In this document: in pieces, positions 1 through 5,164 of the stretch | How the letters are laid out: every line of letters begins with the position of its first letter | Numbering within the stretch: the first letter of the stretch is position 1 | Assembly: GCA_009885185.1 (NCBI GenBank) | Contig: VFLF01000098.1 | Span: 1 to 5,178 of the forward strand | Source: Nitrosomonadales bacterium | GTDB taxonomy: Bacteria > Pseudomonadota > Gammaproteobacteria > Burkholderiales > SG8-41 | Direction: 5' to 3' | Length of the DNA: 5,178 bases | Program-made: the position numbers and the translations under genes | Notes under the pieces: model-generated | The model's database searches: none | What the model was told of the DNA's origin: nothing | The model's input: the letters and a program-made list of their open reading frames with translations, nothing else

Positions 1-750
1 AACCAGCCGATGGAGGTGGTGCTGGTCAACGCGAAAAGCGCTGCCAAACCGGTCAAGGCCGACGTCAAGGCGCAACACAATCTCGACGGCGGCGGCAATA
101 CCGACGCCGACCGGCGCGCCAAGAGTCCGTTGCCGGTGCAGCGCGACGACGCGCAGTCGAGCGAAGTCGCCATTGCACGAAAACGTGTCGAGCAGCTGGA
201 GCAGGAGGCGCGCCGGTTGATGACGCAGTCGAAATCCAGCGCCGAAATCGCGTCGTCGCAGCGCCAGGTGGCGCAGCCGCCGCAGCCCGATGTGCCGTCG
301 CCGTCGGTAGGCGAAGCCGATATCCAGCGCAGTCTGGCCATTCAGCGTATGGAGGCGGCCATCGCCAAGCAGTGGGATGCTTACCAAAAGCGGCCGCGCC
401 GGCAATTCGTCGGCGCGCGCGCGGAGGAATACCGCTTCGCACGTTACGTCGAGGACTGGCGCGTCAAGATCGAGCGCATCTCCGAACACAATTATCCGCA
501 GGCCGCGGCCGAAAAAGGTATTTACGGCAGCCTGCTGCTGTCGGTGGCGATCAAATCCGACGGTTCCGTGGAAAAAATTGAGATGATCCGTTCTTCCGGT
601 CACAAGGTGCTGGATGAGGCCGCCGTCAAGATCGTGAAAATGGCCGCGCCCTATGCGCGCTTCCCGCCGGATATCGCCAAGGACACCGATATCATCGACA
701 TCACCCGCACCTGGCGCTTTACCAATACCAACCGGCTGCAAACCGAGTAA
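1..750 (+). CDS. TonB-family energy transducer, 5'-truncated by the window edge
   Basis: This is the C-terminal part of a TonB-type protein, which links the inner-membrane ExbB/ExbD motor to outer-membrane receptors. The frame is open from base 1 (Asn-Gln-Pro before the Met codon at 10), so that Met is probably internal. The N-terminal membrane anchor expected for the family would lie upstream. Counting from that Met, residues 1-45 carry a glycine- and charge-rich stretch (LDGGGNTDADRRAKSPLP). Residues 48-75 look like a charged coiled coil, and about 85-100 is a Pro/Gln linker. Residues about 148-238 form a TonB C-terminal domain, with NYP at 161-163, a GSVEKIEMIRSSG strand-turn, the LDEAAVKIVKMAAPYARFPP helix region and TRTWRFT near the end. 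It stops 33 bp before aroE. The family call is firm; the transported substrate cannot be inferred. Confidence 0.88.
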   Translation, partial: NQPMEVVLVNAKSAAKPVKADVKAQHNLDGGGNTDADRRAKSPLPVQRDDAQSSEVAIARKRVEQLEQEARRLMTQSKSSAEIASSQRQVAQPPQPDVPSPSVGEADIQRSLAIQRMEAAIAKQWDAYQKRPRRQFVGARAEEYRFARYVEDWRVKIERISEHNYPQAAAEKGIYGSLLLSVAIKSDGSVEKIEMIRSSGHKVLDEAAVKIVKMAAPYARFPPDIAKDTDIIDITRTWRFTNTNRLQTE

Positions 751-771
751 CGCCGCGCACGCGTTCCGCAC

Positions 772-777
772 TACAAT
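772..777 (+). promoter_or_regulatory. Candidate -10 box just upstream of aroE
   Basis: TACAAT matches the sigma-70 -10 consensus at 5 of 6 positions and ends 6 bases before the aroE ATG at 784. Transcription from it would begin at or next to the start codon and give a leaderless or near-leaderless mRNA. That fits the absence of any purine-rich ribosome binding site before aroE. No convincing -35 hexamer sits 16-18 bp upstream (around 749-755), so this is tentative. Read-through from the TonB gene 33 bp upstream is the simpler alternative. Confidence 0.3.
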
Positions 778-783
778 CCGCGC

Positions 784-1620
784 ATGTCTGATTCCTATGC
801 CGTCATCGGCAATCCGGTGGCCCACAGCCAATCGCCGCGTATCCATGCGGCGTTTGCGCTTCAAACATCGCAGGATATTATTTATAAAACGCTTTATTGC
901 GAGGTGGGTGCTTTTGCAGCAACTGTCGCTGTTTTTCGCGACAGCGGCGGCAGGGGCCTGAATGTCACGCTGCCGTTCAAGCACGAGGCCTGCAAGCTCG
1001 CCAACTGGCGCAGCGTGCGCGCGCAGTCGGCGGGGGCGGCCAACACGCTGACCTTCGACGCGCAGGGCATGACCGCCGACAACACTGACGGCATCGGGCT
1101 GGTGCGCGACATCACGGAAAATCTGCGCGTGACGCTGCGCGACAAGCGCATCCTGTTGTTGGGCGCGGGGGGCGCGTCGTACGGCGTGGCGGGGCCGCTG
1201 CTGGAAGAGGCGCCGCGCGCACTGGTGGTGGTTAACCGCACCGAGAGCAAGGCGGATGCGCTGGTGAAACACTTTGCGCCCATCGCCGCGCGCTGTGCGC
1301 TGTCGTCGTGCGCTTATGACGTGCTGAGAAAAACCGGCGCGGGCTTCGATGTGGTCATCAACGCCACCTCTGCGGGGCTGACTGGCGACATGCCGGACTT
1401 GTGTGACGAGGTGCTCAACGAAGGTGCGCTGGCGTATGACATGGTGTACGGCAGAGTCACGCCGTTCATGGCGTTTGCGCAGGCGCGCGGCGTCCAGGTG
1501 GCCGACGGACTTGGCATGCTGGTCGAGCAGGCGGCGGAGTCGTATTATATCTGGCGCCGCGTGCGTCCGAAAACCGCGCCGGTGATGGAGATGCTGCGGC
1601 GAGAGGCGACGACATCGTAA
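784..1620 (+). CDS. aroE: Shikimate dehydrogenase (NADP-dependent), AroE
   Basis: AroE reduces 3-dehydroshikimate to shikimate with NADPH in the cytosol, in the chorismate/aromatic amino acid pathway. The 278-residue length is normal for the family. The substrate-binding N-terminal domain shows GNPVAHSQSP (Ser15, Ser17), NVTLPFK with the catalytic-type Lys66, Asn87 in AANTL and Asp102 in DNTDG. The Rossmann domain has GAGGAS at 127-132, and the NRT motif at 151-153 that typically favours NADP over NAD. NATSAG follows at 193-198, YDMVYG at 218-223, and DGLGMLVEQAAES at 241-253, including Gln249. The ATG at 784 is chosen because the canonical YAVIGNPVAHS begins at residue 5. No clear Shine-Dalgarno is visible. 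The stop overlaps the mtgA start (TAATG). All key residues are present, so it should be active. Confidence 0.97.
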   Translation: MSDSYAVIGNPVAHSQSPRIHAAFALQTSQDIIYKTLYCEVGAFAATVAVFRDSGGRGLNVTLPFKHEACKLANWRSVRAQSAGAANTLTFDAQGMTADNTDGIGLVRDITENLRVTLRDKRILLLGAGGASYGVAGPLLEEAPRALVVVNRTESKADALVKHFAPIAARCALSSCAYDVLRKTGAGFDVVINATSAGLTGDMPDLCDEVLNEGALAYDMVYGRVTPFMAFAQARGVQVADGLGMLVEQAAESYYIWRRVRPKTAPVMEMLRREATTS

Positions 1621-2303
1621 TGCGCTGGGTCTTTCGTTTTCTGTTGTTCACCCTTGCGGCCTTCATCGCCGTGCAATTGTGGTTTCTGGTGCATATCGCG
1701 TATTGGGTGAAATTCGATCCGTCGTCAACCGCGTTCATGCGCGGACGACTGGAAATCCTGCGCGAGAATGATCCCAAGGCGAAGCTGCGGCATCAATGGG
1801 TGCCGTACCAAAAAATCTCTGTGCATCTGAAACGCGCGTTGATCGCCGCCGAGGATTCCACGTTCATCGAACACCGCGGCTTTGAATGGGACGGCATCAA
1901 GGTCGCTTGGGATCGCAACCGGCGCGAGGGTGCGCTGGTCGCCGGCGGTTCCACCATCAGCCAGCAGTTGGCGAAGAATCTGTTTTTTTCCGGCAAGCGC
2001 ACGTGGTGGCGCAAGGGGCAGGAGGCGGTGGTGACGGTGATGCTGGAAACGCTGATGTCCAAGCAACGCATCCTGGAAATTTATCTCAACGTGATCGAAT
2101 GGGGTGACGGCGTGTTCGGCGCGGAAGCGGCAGCGCGTTATCACTTCGGCGGCACGGCGGCGGGGCTGTCTGCGCAACAGGCGGCGCGGCTGGCGGGCAT
2201 GGTGCCTAGCCCGCGCCGCTACGGGCCGGGAGCGAATACCGCGTATCTGAACCAGCGCACGTCGGTGATTGCCGCGCGCGCGCATATGGTGAAAGTGCCT
2301 TGA
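1620..2303 (+). CDS. mtgA: Monofunctional biosynthetic peptidoglycan glycosyltransferase, MtgA
   Basis: MtgA polymerises lipid II into glycan strands on the periplasmic face of the inner membrane. It is a GT51-family enzyme without a transpeptidase domain. The 227 residues start with a membrane anchor (about 3-28, WVFRFLLFTLAAFIAVQLWFL). The GT51 motifs follow in order. EDSTFIEHRGF holds the first catalytic glutamate (Glu78), GGSTISQQLAKNLF is at 109-122, and RKGQE at 131-135 holds the second conserved glutamate (Glu135). Next come ILEIYLNVIEWGDGVFGAEAAA at about 151-172 and AARLAGMVPSPRRYGP near 188-203. The length is typical and the C-terminus appears complete. The ATG shares its A with the aroE stop codon; a purine-rich GAGAGG at 1601-1606 lies 13 bases upstream, so translation is probably coupled to aroE. 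Confidence 0.96.
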   Translation: MRWVFRFLLFTLAAFIAVQLWFLVHIAYWVKFDPSSTAFMRGRLEILRENDPKAKLRHQWVPYQKISVHLKRALIAAEDSTFIEHRGFEWDGIKVAWDRNRREGALVAGGSTISQQLAKNLFFSGKRTWWRKGQEAVVTVMLETLMSKQRILEIYLNVIEWGDGVFGAEAAARYHFGGTAAGLSAQQAARLAGMVPSPRRYGPGANTAYLNQRTSVIAARAHMVKVP

Positions 2304-2304
2304 G

Positions 2305-2324
2305 GGTTCAGGGGTTCAGGTTCA
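2305..2324. repeat. Three GGTTCA units at the mtgA/hydrolase junction
   Basis: GGTTCA occurs at 2305-2310, 2313-2318 and 2319-2324 in the 18-bp gap between the convergent genes. The last copy contains the stop codon of the minus-strand hydrolase. It does not form a stem-loop with a T-run, so it is not an intrinsic terminator. It may be replication slippage. Confidence 0.5.
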
Positions 2325-3191
2325 CGCGAGCGCCAAACCGTGCAGTTCCGGCATCGGGTCGGCCACACCATAGCGCCTGTTCGCGTCGCGCGTCACCGAT
2401 GCCATCGCACACTCTGCATCATGCGTAAAAAACAAGCGCACGCCGCGCGCGAGTTTGTCGTCGAGGAAGCGGGTTTTTTCGTCGATCAGCATTTCGGGAT
2501 AGCGGTCGTAGCCCATGGTCACCGGCACATGTACCCACGGGCGGCCGGGAATCAGGTCGGCGCAGAACGCGACGCCTTGCGGTCCGCCGATGGTCGCCAG
2601 CAGCAGGCCCGGCGTGTGGCCGTGGCTGTATTCAAAACGCACTTGCGGCCCCAGCGTCGGCGACTGATCGCCGTCGATAATCTCCAGCCGCCCGGAGGCT
2701 TCGAGCAGCGCGGGCAGCTCGGGGATGAACGACGCGCGGTCGCGCGCGTGGGGCTTTAACGCGCGCTGCCAGCATTCGCGCCCCACGATGAACGTCGCCT
2801 TGGGAAACAACAGTCGCGGCGGTGTGTCGGCATGCCATGGCGCGAGCAAGCCGCCCGCGTGATCGAAATGCAGATGCGACAGCACCACCGCGTCGATGTC
2901 TTCGTGTGAAAAGCCCGCCTTGGCGAGCGAGGCGAGCAACACGTGCTCATCTTCCACCACGCCGTACCGTTCTTTGAGACGTGGCTCGAAAAACGCGCCG
3001 ATGCCCGTTTCAAACAGCACACGCTTTCCATTAATGCCGGTGGCCAGCAGTGCGCGGCAGGCGAGCGGCACGCGGTTATCCGCGTCGGGTTGAATCCAGC
3101 GCGACCACATCGCGCGCGGCGCGTTGCCGAACATGGCGCCGCCATCGAGTTTTTGCGAATTGCCGAGGATCGACCAGAGCTTAATCGTCAT
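2322..3191 (-). CDS. MBL-fold metallo-hydrolase, YtnP / AHL-lactonase-like
   Basis: A 289-residue metallo-beta-lactamase-fold enzyme, probably cytosolic because no signal peptide is seen. The dinuclear metal site is complete: HLHFDH (His106, His108, Asp110, His111), His192 in SHGHTPG, Asp212 in CADLIP and His257 in FFTHDAE. The N-terminal [15 protein letters not shown] (15-29) and HLHFDHAGG recall the YtnP-type quorum-quenching lactonase group, so hydrolysis of a lactone or related ester is plausible. The substrate is inferred only by family resemblance. The start at 3191 is chosen because GGAG (complement of 3200-3203) lies 8 bases upstream and homology-like sequence begins at once with [18 protein letters not shown]. 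The frame stays open to an earlier Met at 3260, but that adds an unconvincing Arg/Pro-rich leader. It is convergent with mtgA and divergent from the sox operon. Confidence 0.85.
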   Translation of the reverse strand: MTIKLWSILGNSQKLDGGAMFGNAPRAMWSRWIQPDADNRVPLACRALLATGINGKRVLFETGIGAFFEPRLKERYGVVEDEHVLLASLAKAGFSHEDIDAVVLSHLHFDHAGGLLAPWHADTPPRLLFPKATFIVGRECWQRALKPHARDRASFIPELPALLEASGRLEIIDGDQSPTLGPQVRFEYSHGHTPGLLLATIGGPQGVAFCADLIPGRPWVHVPVTMGYDRYPEMLIDEKTRFLDDKLARGVRLFFTHDAECAMASVTRDANRRYGVADPMPELHGLALA

Positions 3192-3199
3192 GCGGATGA

Positions 3200-3204
3200 C
3201 TCCA
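3200..3204 (-). promoter_or_regulatory. Ribosome binding site of the MBL-fold hydrolase
   Basis: The minus strand reads TGGAG here, with an 8-base spacer to the ATG at 3191. This decides the start codon in favour of 3191 over the upstream in-frame ATG at 3260. Confidence 0.7.
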
Positions 3205-3324
3205 GGAAAACAGGGAAGGTGTGGCAGCCACGCTCGGCGGGGGCGCGTAACAAACCGCAATAACAGTGTCTTTCATTAACGTAACCATTTGTTTTAATTG
3301 ATATTTATTTTTTTCGGCCTAGGG

Positions 3325-3330
3325 CATAAT
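3325..3330 (+). promoter_or_regulatory. Candidate -10 box for the methyltransferase-sox operon
   Basis: CATAAT (5 of 6 to TATAAT) lies in the 167-bp intergenic region 3192-3358, 28 bp before the first gene. The upstream stretch at about 3271-3317 is unusually AT-rich for this genome, as expected of a promoter with an UP-like element. A good -35-like TTGATA exists at 3298-3303, but the spacer would be 21 bp, too long for a standard sigma-70 promoter. Either another -35 is used or an activator is needed. No comparable promoter was evident for the divergent hydrolase. Confidence 0.4.
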
Positions 3331-3335
3331 AGGCG

Positions 3336-3348
3336 GGTTATTCTAACC
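3336..3348. promoter_or_regulatory. 13-bp dyad between the -10 box and the ribosome binding site
   Basis: GGTTA-TTC-TAACC is a perfect 5-bp inverted repeat with a 3-base centre. It covers the expected transcription start for the -10 at 3325-3330 and abuts the GGAG at 3349-3352. It could be a repressor operator or a small 5'-leader hairpin next to the ribosome binding site. Its role is inferred from position only. Confidence 0.35.
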
Positions 3349-3352
3349 GGAG
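3349..3352 (+). promoter_or_regulatory. Ribosome binding site of the methyltransferase gene
   Basis: GGAG with a 6-base spacer to the ATG at 3359. It is the only clear Shine-Dalgarno in the operon; the downstream sox genes all start by overlapping the previous stop codon. Confidence 0.7.
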
Positions 3353-3358
3353 CACATT

Positions 3359-3907
3359 ATGGAGCGTAGACAATTCCTGAGCGCCATCGGCAGCGTTGGC
3401 GCCGCCGGGCTGGCCGGCGTGCCGCTGGATCTACTCGCGCAGCGCACCCCCGATGTGATTTACGTGCCCACATCGTTCGATGTGGTGACGCAAATGCTGA
3501 AGCTCGCACAAGTCACCAGCAAAGATATCGTCTATGACCTCGGCTGTGGCGACGGGCGTTTTGTCGTGACGGCGGCGCGGCAGTTTGGTGCGCGCGGCGT
3601 GGGCATCGATATCGACCCGGAGCGTATCAAGGAAGCGCGCGAACTCGCCAAACGCACCGGCGCGGACAAGATGGTCAAGTTTGTCGAGGGCGATCTGTTC
3701 GAGGCTGACATCAGCGAGGCTACTGTGGTGACCCTGTACCTGCTGACGCGGTTGAATCTCAAGCTGCGGCCAAAACTGATGAAGGAACTCAAGCCCGGCA
3801 CGCGCATCGTGTCACACGCCTTTGACATGGGCGACTGGACGCCGGAGAAAACGGAAACCGTGGGCGGATCGTCTATCTATCTGTGGCGCATACCGCCACG
3901 GTCGTGA
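3359..3907 (+). CDS. Class I SAM-dependent methyltransferase with Tat-like signal, first gene of the sox operon
   Basis: A 182-residue Rossmann-fold methyltransferase. Motif I is DLGCGDGR at 60-67 and the acidic residue after strand 2 is Asp84 in GIDIDP. A later acidic motif is EGDLFEAD (110-117), followed by ATVVTLYLL (121-129), the LRPKLMKELKPGTRIVSH helix-strand (136-153) and a GDWTP signature (158-162). The VPTSFDVV entry followed by DLGCGDGR, and the late WTP motif, resemble the FAM173/ATPSCKMT-like lysine methyltransferase group; that relation is my recognition, not a search. The N-terminus MERRQFL followed by a hydrophobic Ala/Gly stretch (8-27) fits a twin-arginine signal, with possible cleavage near LLAQ. 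Starting at the next Met (46) would remove the conserved VPTSFDVV, so 3359 is preferred. The GGAG at 3349 supports it. The stop overlaps soxX (TGATG). The substrate is unknown. Confidence 0.87.
   Translation: MERRQFLSAIGSVGAAGLAGVPLDLLAQRTPDVIYVPTSFDVVTQMLKLAQVTSKDIVYDLGCGDGRFVVTAARQFGARGVGIDIDPERIKEARELAKRTGADKMVKFVEGDLFEADISEATVVTLYLLTRLNLKLRPKLMKELKPGTRIVSHAFDMGDWTPEKTETVGGSSIYLWRIPPRS
3883..3899 (+). other. GC-rich hairpin just before the soxX start
   Basis: GTGGCG (3883-3888) and CGCCAC (3894-3899) form a perfect 6-bp stem with a 5-base loop, ending 7 bases before the soxX ATG. There is no T-run, so it is not a terminator. It lies inside the methyltransferase coding end and might tune re-initiation at soxX, or be chance in GC-rich DNA. 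Confidence 0.3.
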
Positions 3908-4341
3908 TGCGGTTCGCGGCAGGCTTGTTGGTGGCGGTGCTGGCCGCGGGCTGCGCCGCGCAGAGCGGCGGTTTGCAATATCAGATAACCCACGGCGAAA
4001 TTCGTCAACCGCTCGCCAGCGGCACGCCAGATGCCGAGCGCGGACGCAAGCTGCTGGTGAGCCGCGACAGCAACTGCATCCTGTGCCACGCCGCGCCGGA
4101 AACCGGCGAGCGATTTTTCGGCAATCTGGCACCGCCGCTGTCGGGTACCGGCGCGCGGCTCACGGCGGCGCAGATGCGCGCGCGCATCGTTGACCCGTTG
4201 TATTTCAACAAAGAATCGATCATGCCGGCCTACTATCGCGTAGACGGGCTGAATCGCGTGGCGGAAACTTATCGCGGCAAACCGGTTCTTACCGGGGAAC
4301 AGATAGAAGATGTGATAGCCTATTTGTTGACGCTCAAATGA
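3907..4341 (+). CDS. soxX: SoxX, monohaem c-type cytochrome of the thiosulfate-oxidising complex
   Basis: SoxX pairs with SoxA to form the SoxAX cytochrome, which oxidatively couples thiosulfate to the SoxY cysteine in the periplasm. The protein has 144 residues, starting MRFAAGLLVAVLAAGC. That is an export signal ending in a lipobox-like LAAGC at Cys16, so it may be membrane-anchored. One haem site, CILCH (57-61), is present, and Met106 in SIMPAYY is the likely distal ligand. Family-like segments are ERGRKLLVSRDSNC, FGNLAPPLSGTGARL, RARIVDP, YRGKPVLTGEQIEDVIAYLLTLK. The ATG at 3907 shares its A with the upstream TGA and places the signal peptide at the N-terminus; an in-frame GTG at 3883 would add eight residues before it and is less likely. 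There is no clear Shine-Dalgarno, so coupling is expected. It overlaps soxY by 4 bases. Confidence 0.93.
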   Translation: MRFAAGLLVAVLAAGCAAQSGGLQYQITHGEIRQPLASGTPDAERGRKLLVSRDSNCILCHAAPETGERFFGNLAPPLSGTGARLTAAQMRARIVDPLYFNKESIMPAYYRVDGLNRVAETYRGKPVLTGEQIEDVIAYLLTLK

Positions 4342-4844
4342 CCCTACGCAATCAAAACACCGGCAGAAGACGCGCGCTCAAGGGTATCGGCGGCATCGCG
4401 GGCGGGGCGCTGTTGTCTGTCGTCTCTCCGGCATTTGCGCAGTTGCCCGCCGCTGCGCGTCCGCCGCTGGAGGTGCTGGTGCCGGTGTTAAAAGACATCA
4501 CGCGCGGTGCGCCGGTGCGCGAGAGTCGCGTCAAGCTCGACATTCCGCACCTGGCGGAAAATGGCCACTTGGTGCCGCTGACCGTGACGGTGGAGAGCCC
4601 GATGACGGCAACCGATCATGTCACTACCCTGTATCTGTTGTCGGAAAAGAACCCGCGCCCCATTATCGCCAAAATCGGTATGACGCCCGGCAGCGGGCGC
4701 GCGGCGCTGACCACGCGCATCCGGCTCGCCGGCGCGCAGCATGTGGTGGCGCTGGCGCAAATGTCGGATGGGTCGTTCTGGGCGGCAGCAGCGGATGTGA
4801 TCGTCACTGAAACCGCGTGCCTCGACGCATCGGATATTACATGA
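4338..4844 (+). CDS. soxY: SoxY, Tat-exported sulfur carrier with an atypical C-terminus
   Basis: SoxY is the periplasmic protein whose C-terminal cysteine carries the sulfur substrate during thiosulfate oxidation, as a complex with SoxZ. The 168 residues open with a Tat signal: RRRALK at 10-15, a Gly/Ala-rich hydrophobic stretch and a likely cleavage after PAFA (Ala34/Gln35). The mature domain shows SoxY-like segments: VKLDIPHLAENGHLVPLTVTVESPM (65-89), VTTLYLLSEKNPRPIIAKIGMTP (95-117), TTRIRLAGAQHVVALAQMSDGSFW (125-148). It ends in VIVTETACLDASDIT, so a cysteine (Cys161) is present in the expected region but the usual terminal GGCGG is absent and seven residues follow the cysteine. Neither alternative frame restores GGCGG, so a frameshift is not the cause. 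ATGA overlaps join it to soxX and soxZ. Assignment as SoxY is secure by context; thiosulfate activity is less certain. Confidence 0.9.
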   Translation: MTLRNQNTGRRRALKGIGGIAGGALLSVVSPAFAQLPAAARPPLEVLVPVLKDITRGAPVRESRVKLDIPHLAENGHLVPLTVTVESPMTATDHVTTLYLLSEKNPRPIIAKIGMTPGSGRAALTTRIRLAGAQHVVALAQMSDGSFWAAAADVIVTETACLDASDIT

Positions 4845-5164
4845 GCGTCGCCCGGCTCCTGGTGCCCGCGCAGGCTAAACGTGGCGAAGTGATCGAAATC
4901 CGCCTCGCGATTCAGCATCCGATGGAAACAGGCTTTCGCATGGATAACATGGGCAAGGTGATTGCCAAAAACACTATCAGTAATCTCACGTGCCGCTACA
5001 ACGGCGCCGAGGTGTTCCGCGCGGAAATGGGTTCGGGCATCGCCGCCAATCCGTATTTGCAGTTCTACATCGTCGCGCAAGACAGCGGCAACGTGGAAAT
5101 CTCGTGGGTGGACGACGCCGGCGAAAAAGGCTCGGCGAGTGCGACGCTTACGGTTTTGCAGTGA
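4841..5164 (+). CDS. soxZ: SoxZ, partner of the SoxY sulfur carrier
   Basis: SoxZ forms a heterodimer with SoxY and helps present the sulfur-bearing arm to the other Sox enzymes. The 107-residue protein matches the family in length and landmarks: LVPAQAKRGEVIEIRLAIQHPMETGFRMD (7-35), a GKVI turn (38-41), NLTCRYNGAEVF (48-59), ANPYLQFYIVA (69-79) and the ISWVDDAGE strand-turn (87-95). It has no signal peptide, as expected because SoxZ is normally carried across the Tat system with SoxY. The ATG at 4841 overlaps the soxY stop (ATGA) and gives a standard N-terminus; an in-frame GTG at 4817 would add eight residues with no family support. The stop at 5162-5164 overlaps a possible GTG start of the next gene. 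Confidence 0.95.
   Translation: MSVARLLVPAQAKRGEVIEIRLAIQHPMETGFRMDNMGKVIAKNTISNLTCRYNGAEVFRAEMGSGIAANPYLQFYIVAQDSGNVEISWVDDAGEKGSASATLTVLQ

Noticed and set aside
65..442. Minus-strand open frame across the TonB gene
   Set aside because: Arg/Ala-rich shadow typical of high-GC antisense frames; the plus frame has a recognisable TonB C-terminal domain.
1725..2285. Long minus-strand open frame across mtgA
   Set aside because: It is the antisense shadow of a clear GT51 gene in GC-rich DNA and has an Arg/His-rich, low-complexity composition with no domain.
2322..3191. Persulfide dioxygenase or SoxH identity for the MBL-fold protein, suggested by the sox neighbourhood
   Set aside because: The N-terminal LDGGAMFG and the HLHFDHAGG motif fit the YtnP/lactonase-like group better, and no signal peptide is present.
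3189..3260. Upstream in-frame start for the minus-strand hydrolase (Met at 3260, adding 23 residues)
   Set aside because: The extension is Arg/Pro-rich without family character, whereas the Met at 3191 has a GGAG 8 bases upstream and begins at the recognisable domain.
3298..3330. Classical sigma-70 promoter TTGATA...CATAAT
   Set aside because: The spacer is 21 bp, outside the normal 16-19 bp range, so only the -10 was kept as a tentative feature.
3883..3907. Earlier GTG start for soxX at 3883
   Set aside because: It would bury the signal peptide behind eight extra residues; the ATG at 3907 gives a clean signal sequence and the same overlap style as the other sox genes.
4817..4841. Earlier GTG start for soxZ at 4817
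   Set aside because: The added residues have no SoxZ character, and the ATG at 4841 gives the standard N-terminus and an ATGA overlap.
4805..4844. Frameshift at the end of soxY hiding a GGCGG terminus
   Set aside because: Neither other frame encodes Gly-Gly-Cys-Gly-Gly here, and the stop makes a regular ATGA junction with soxZ.
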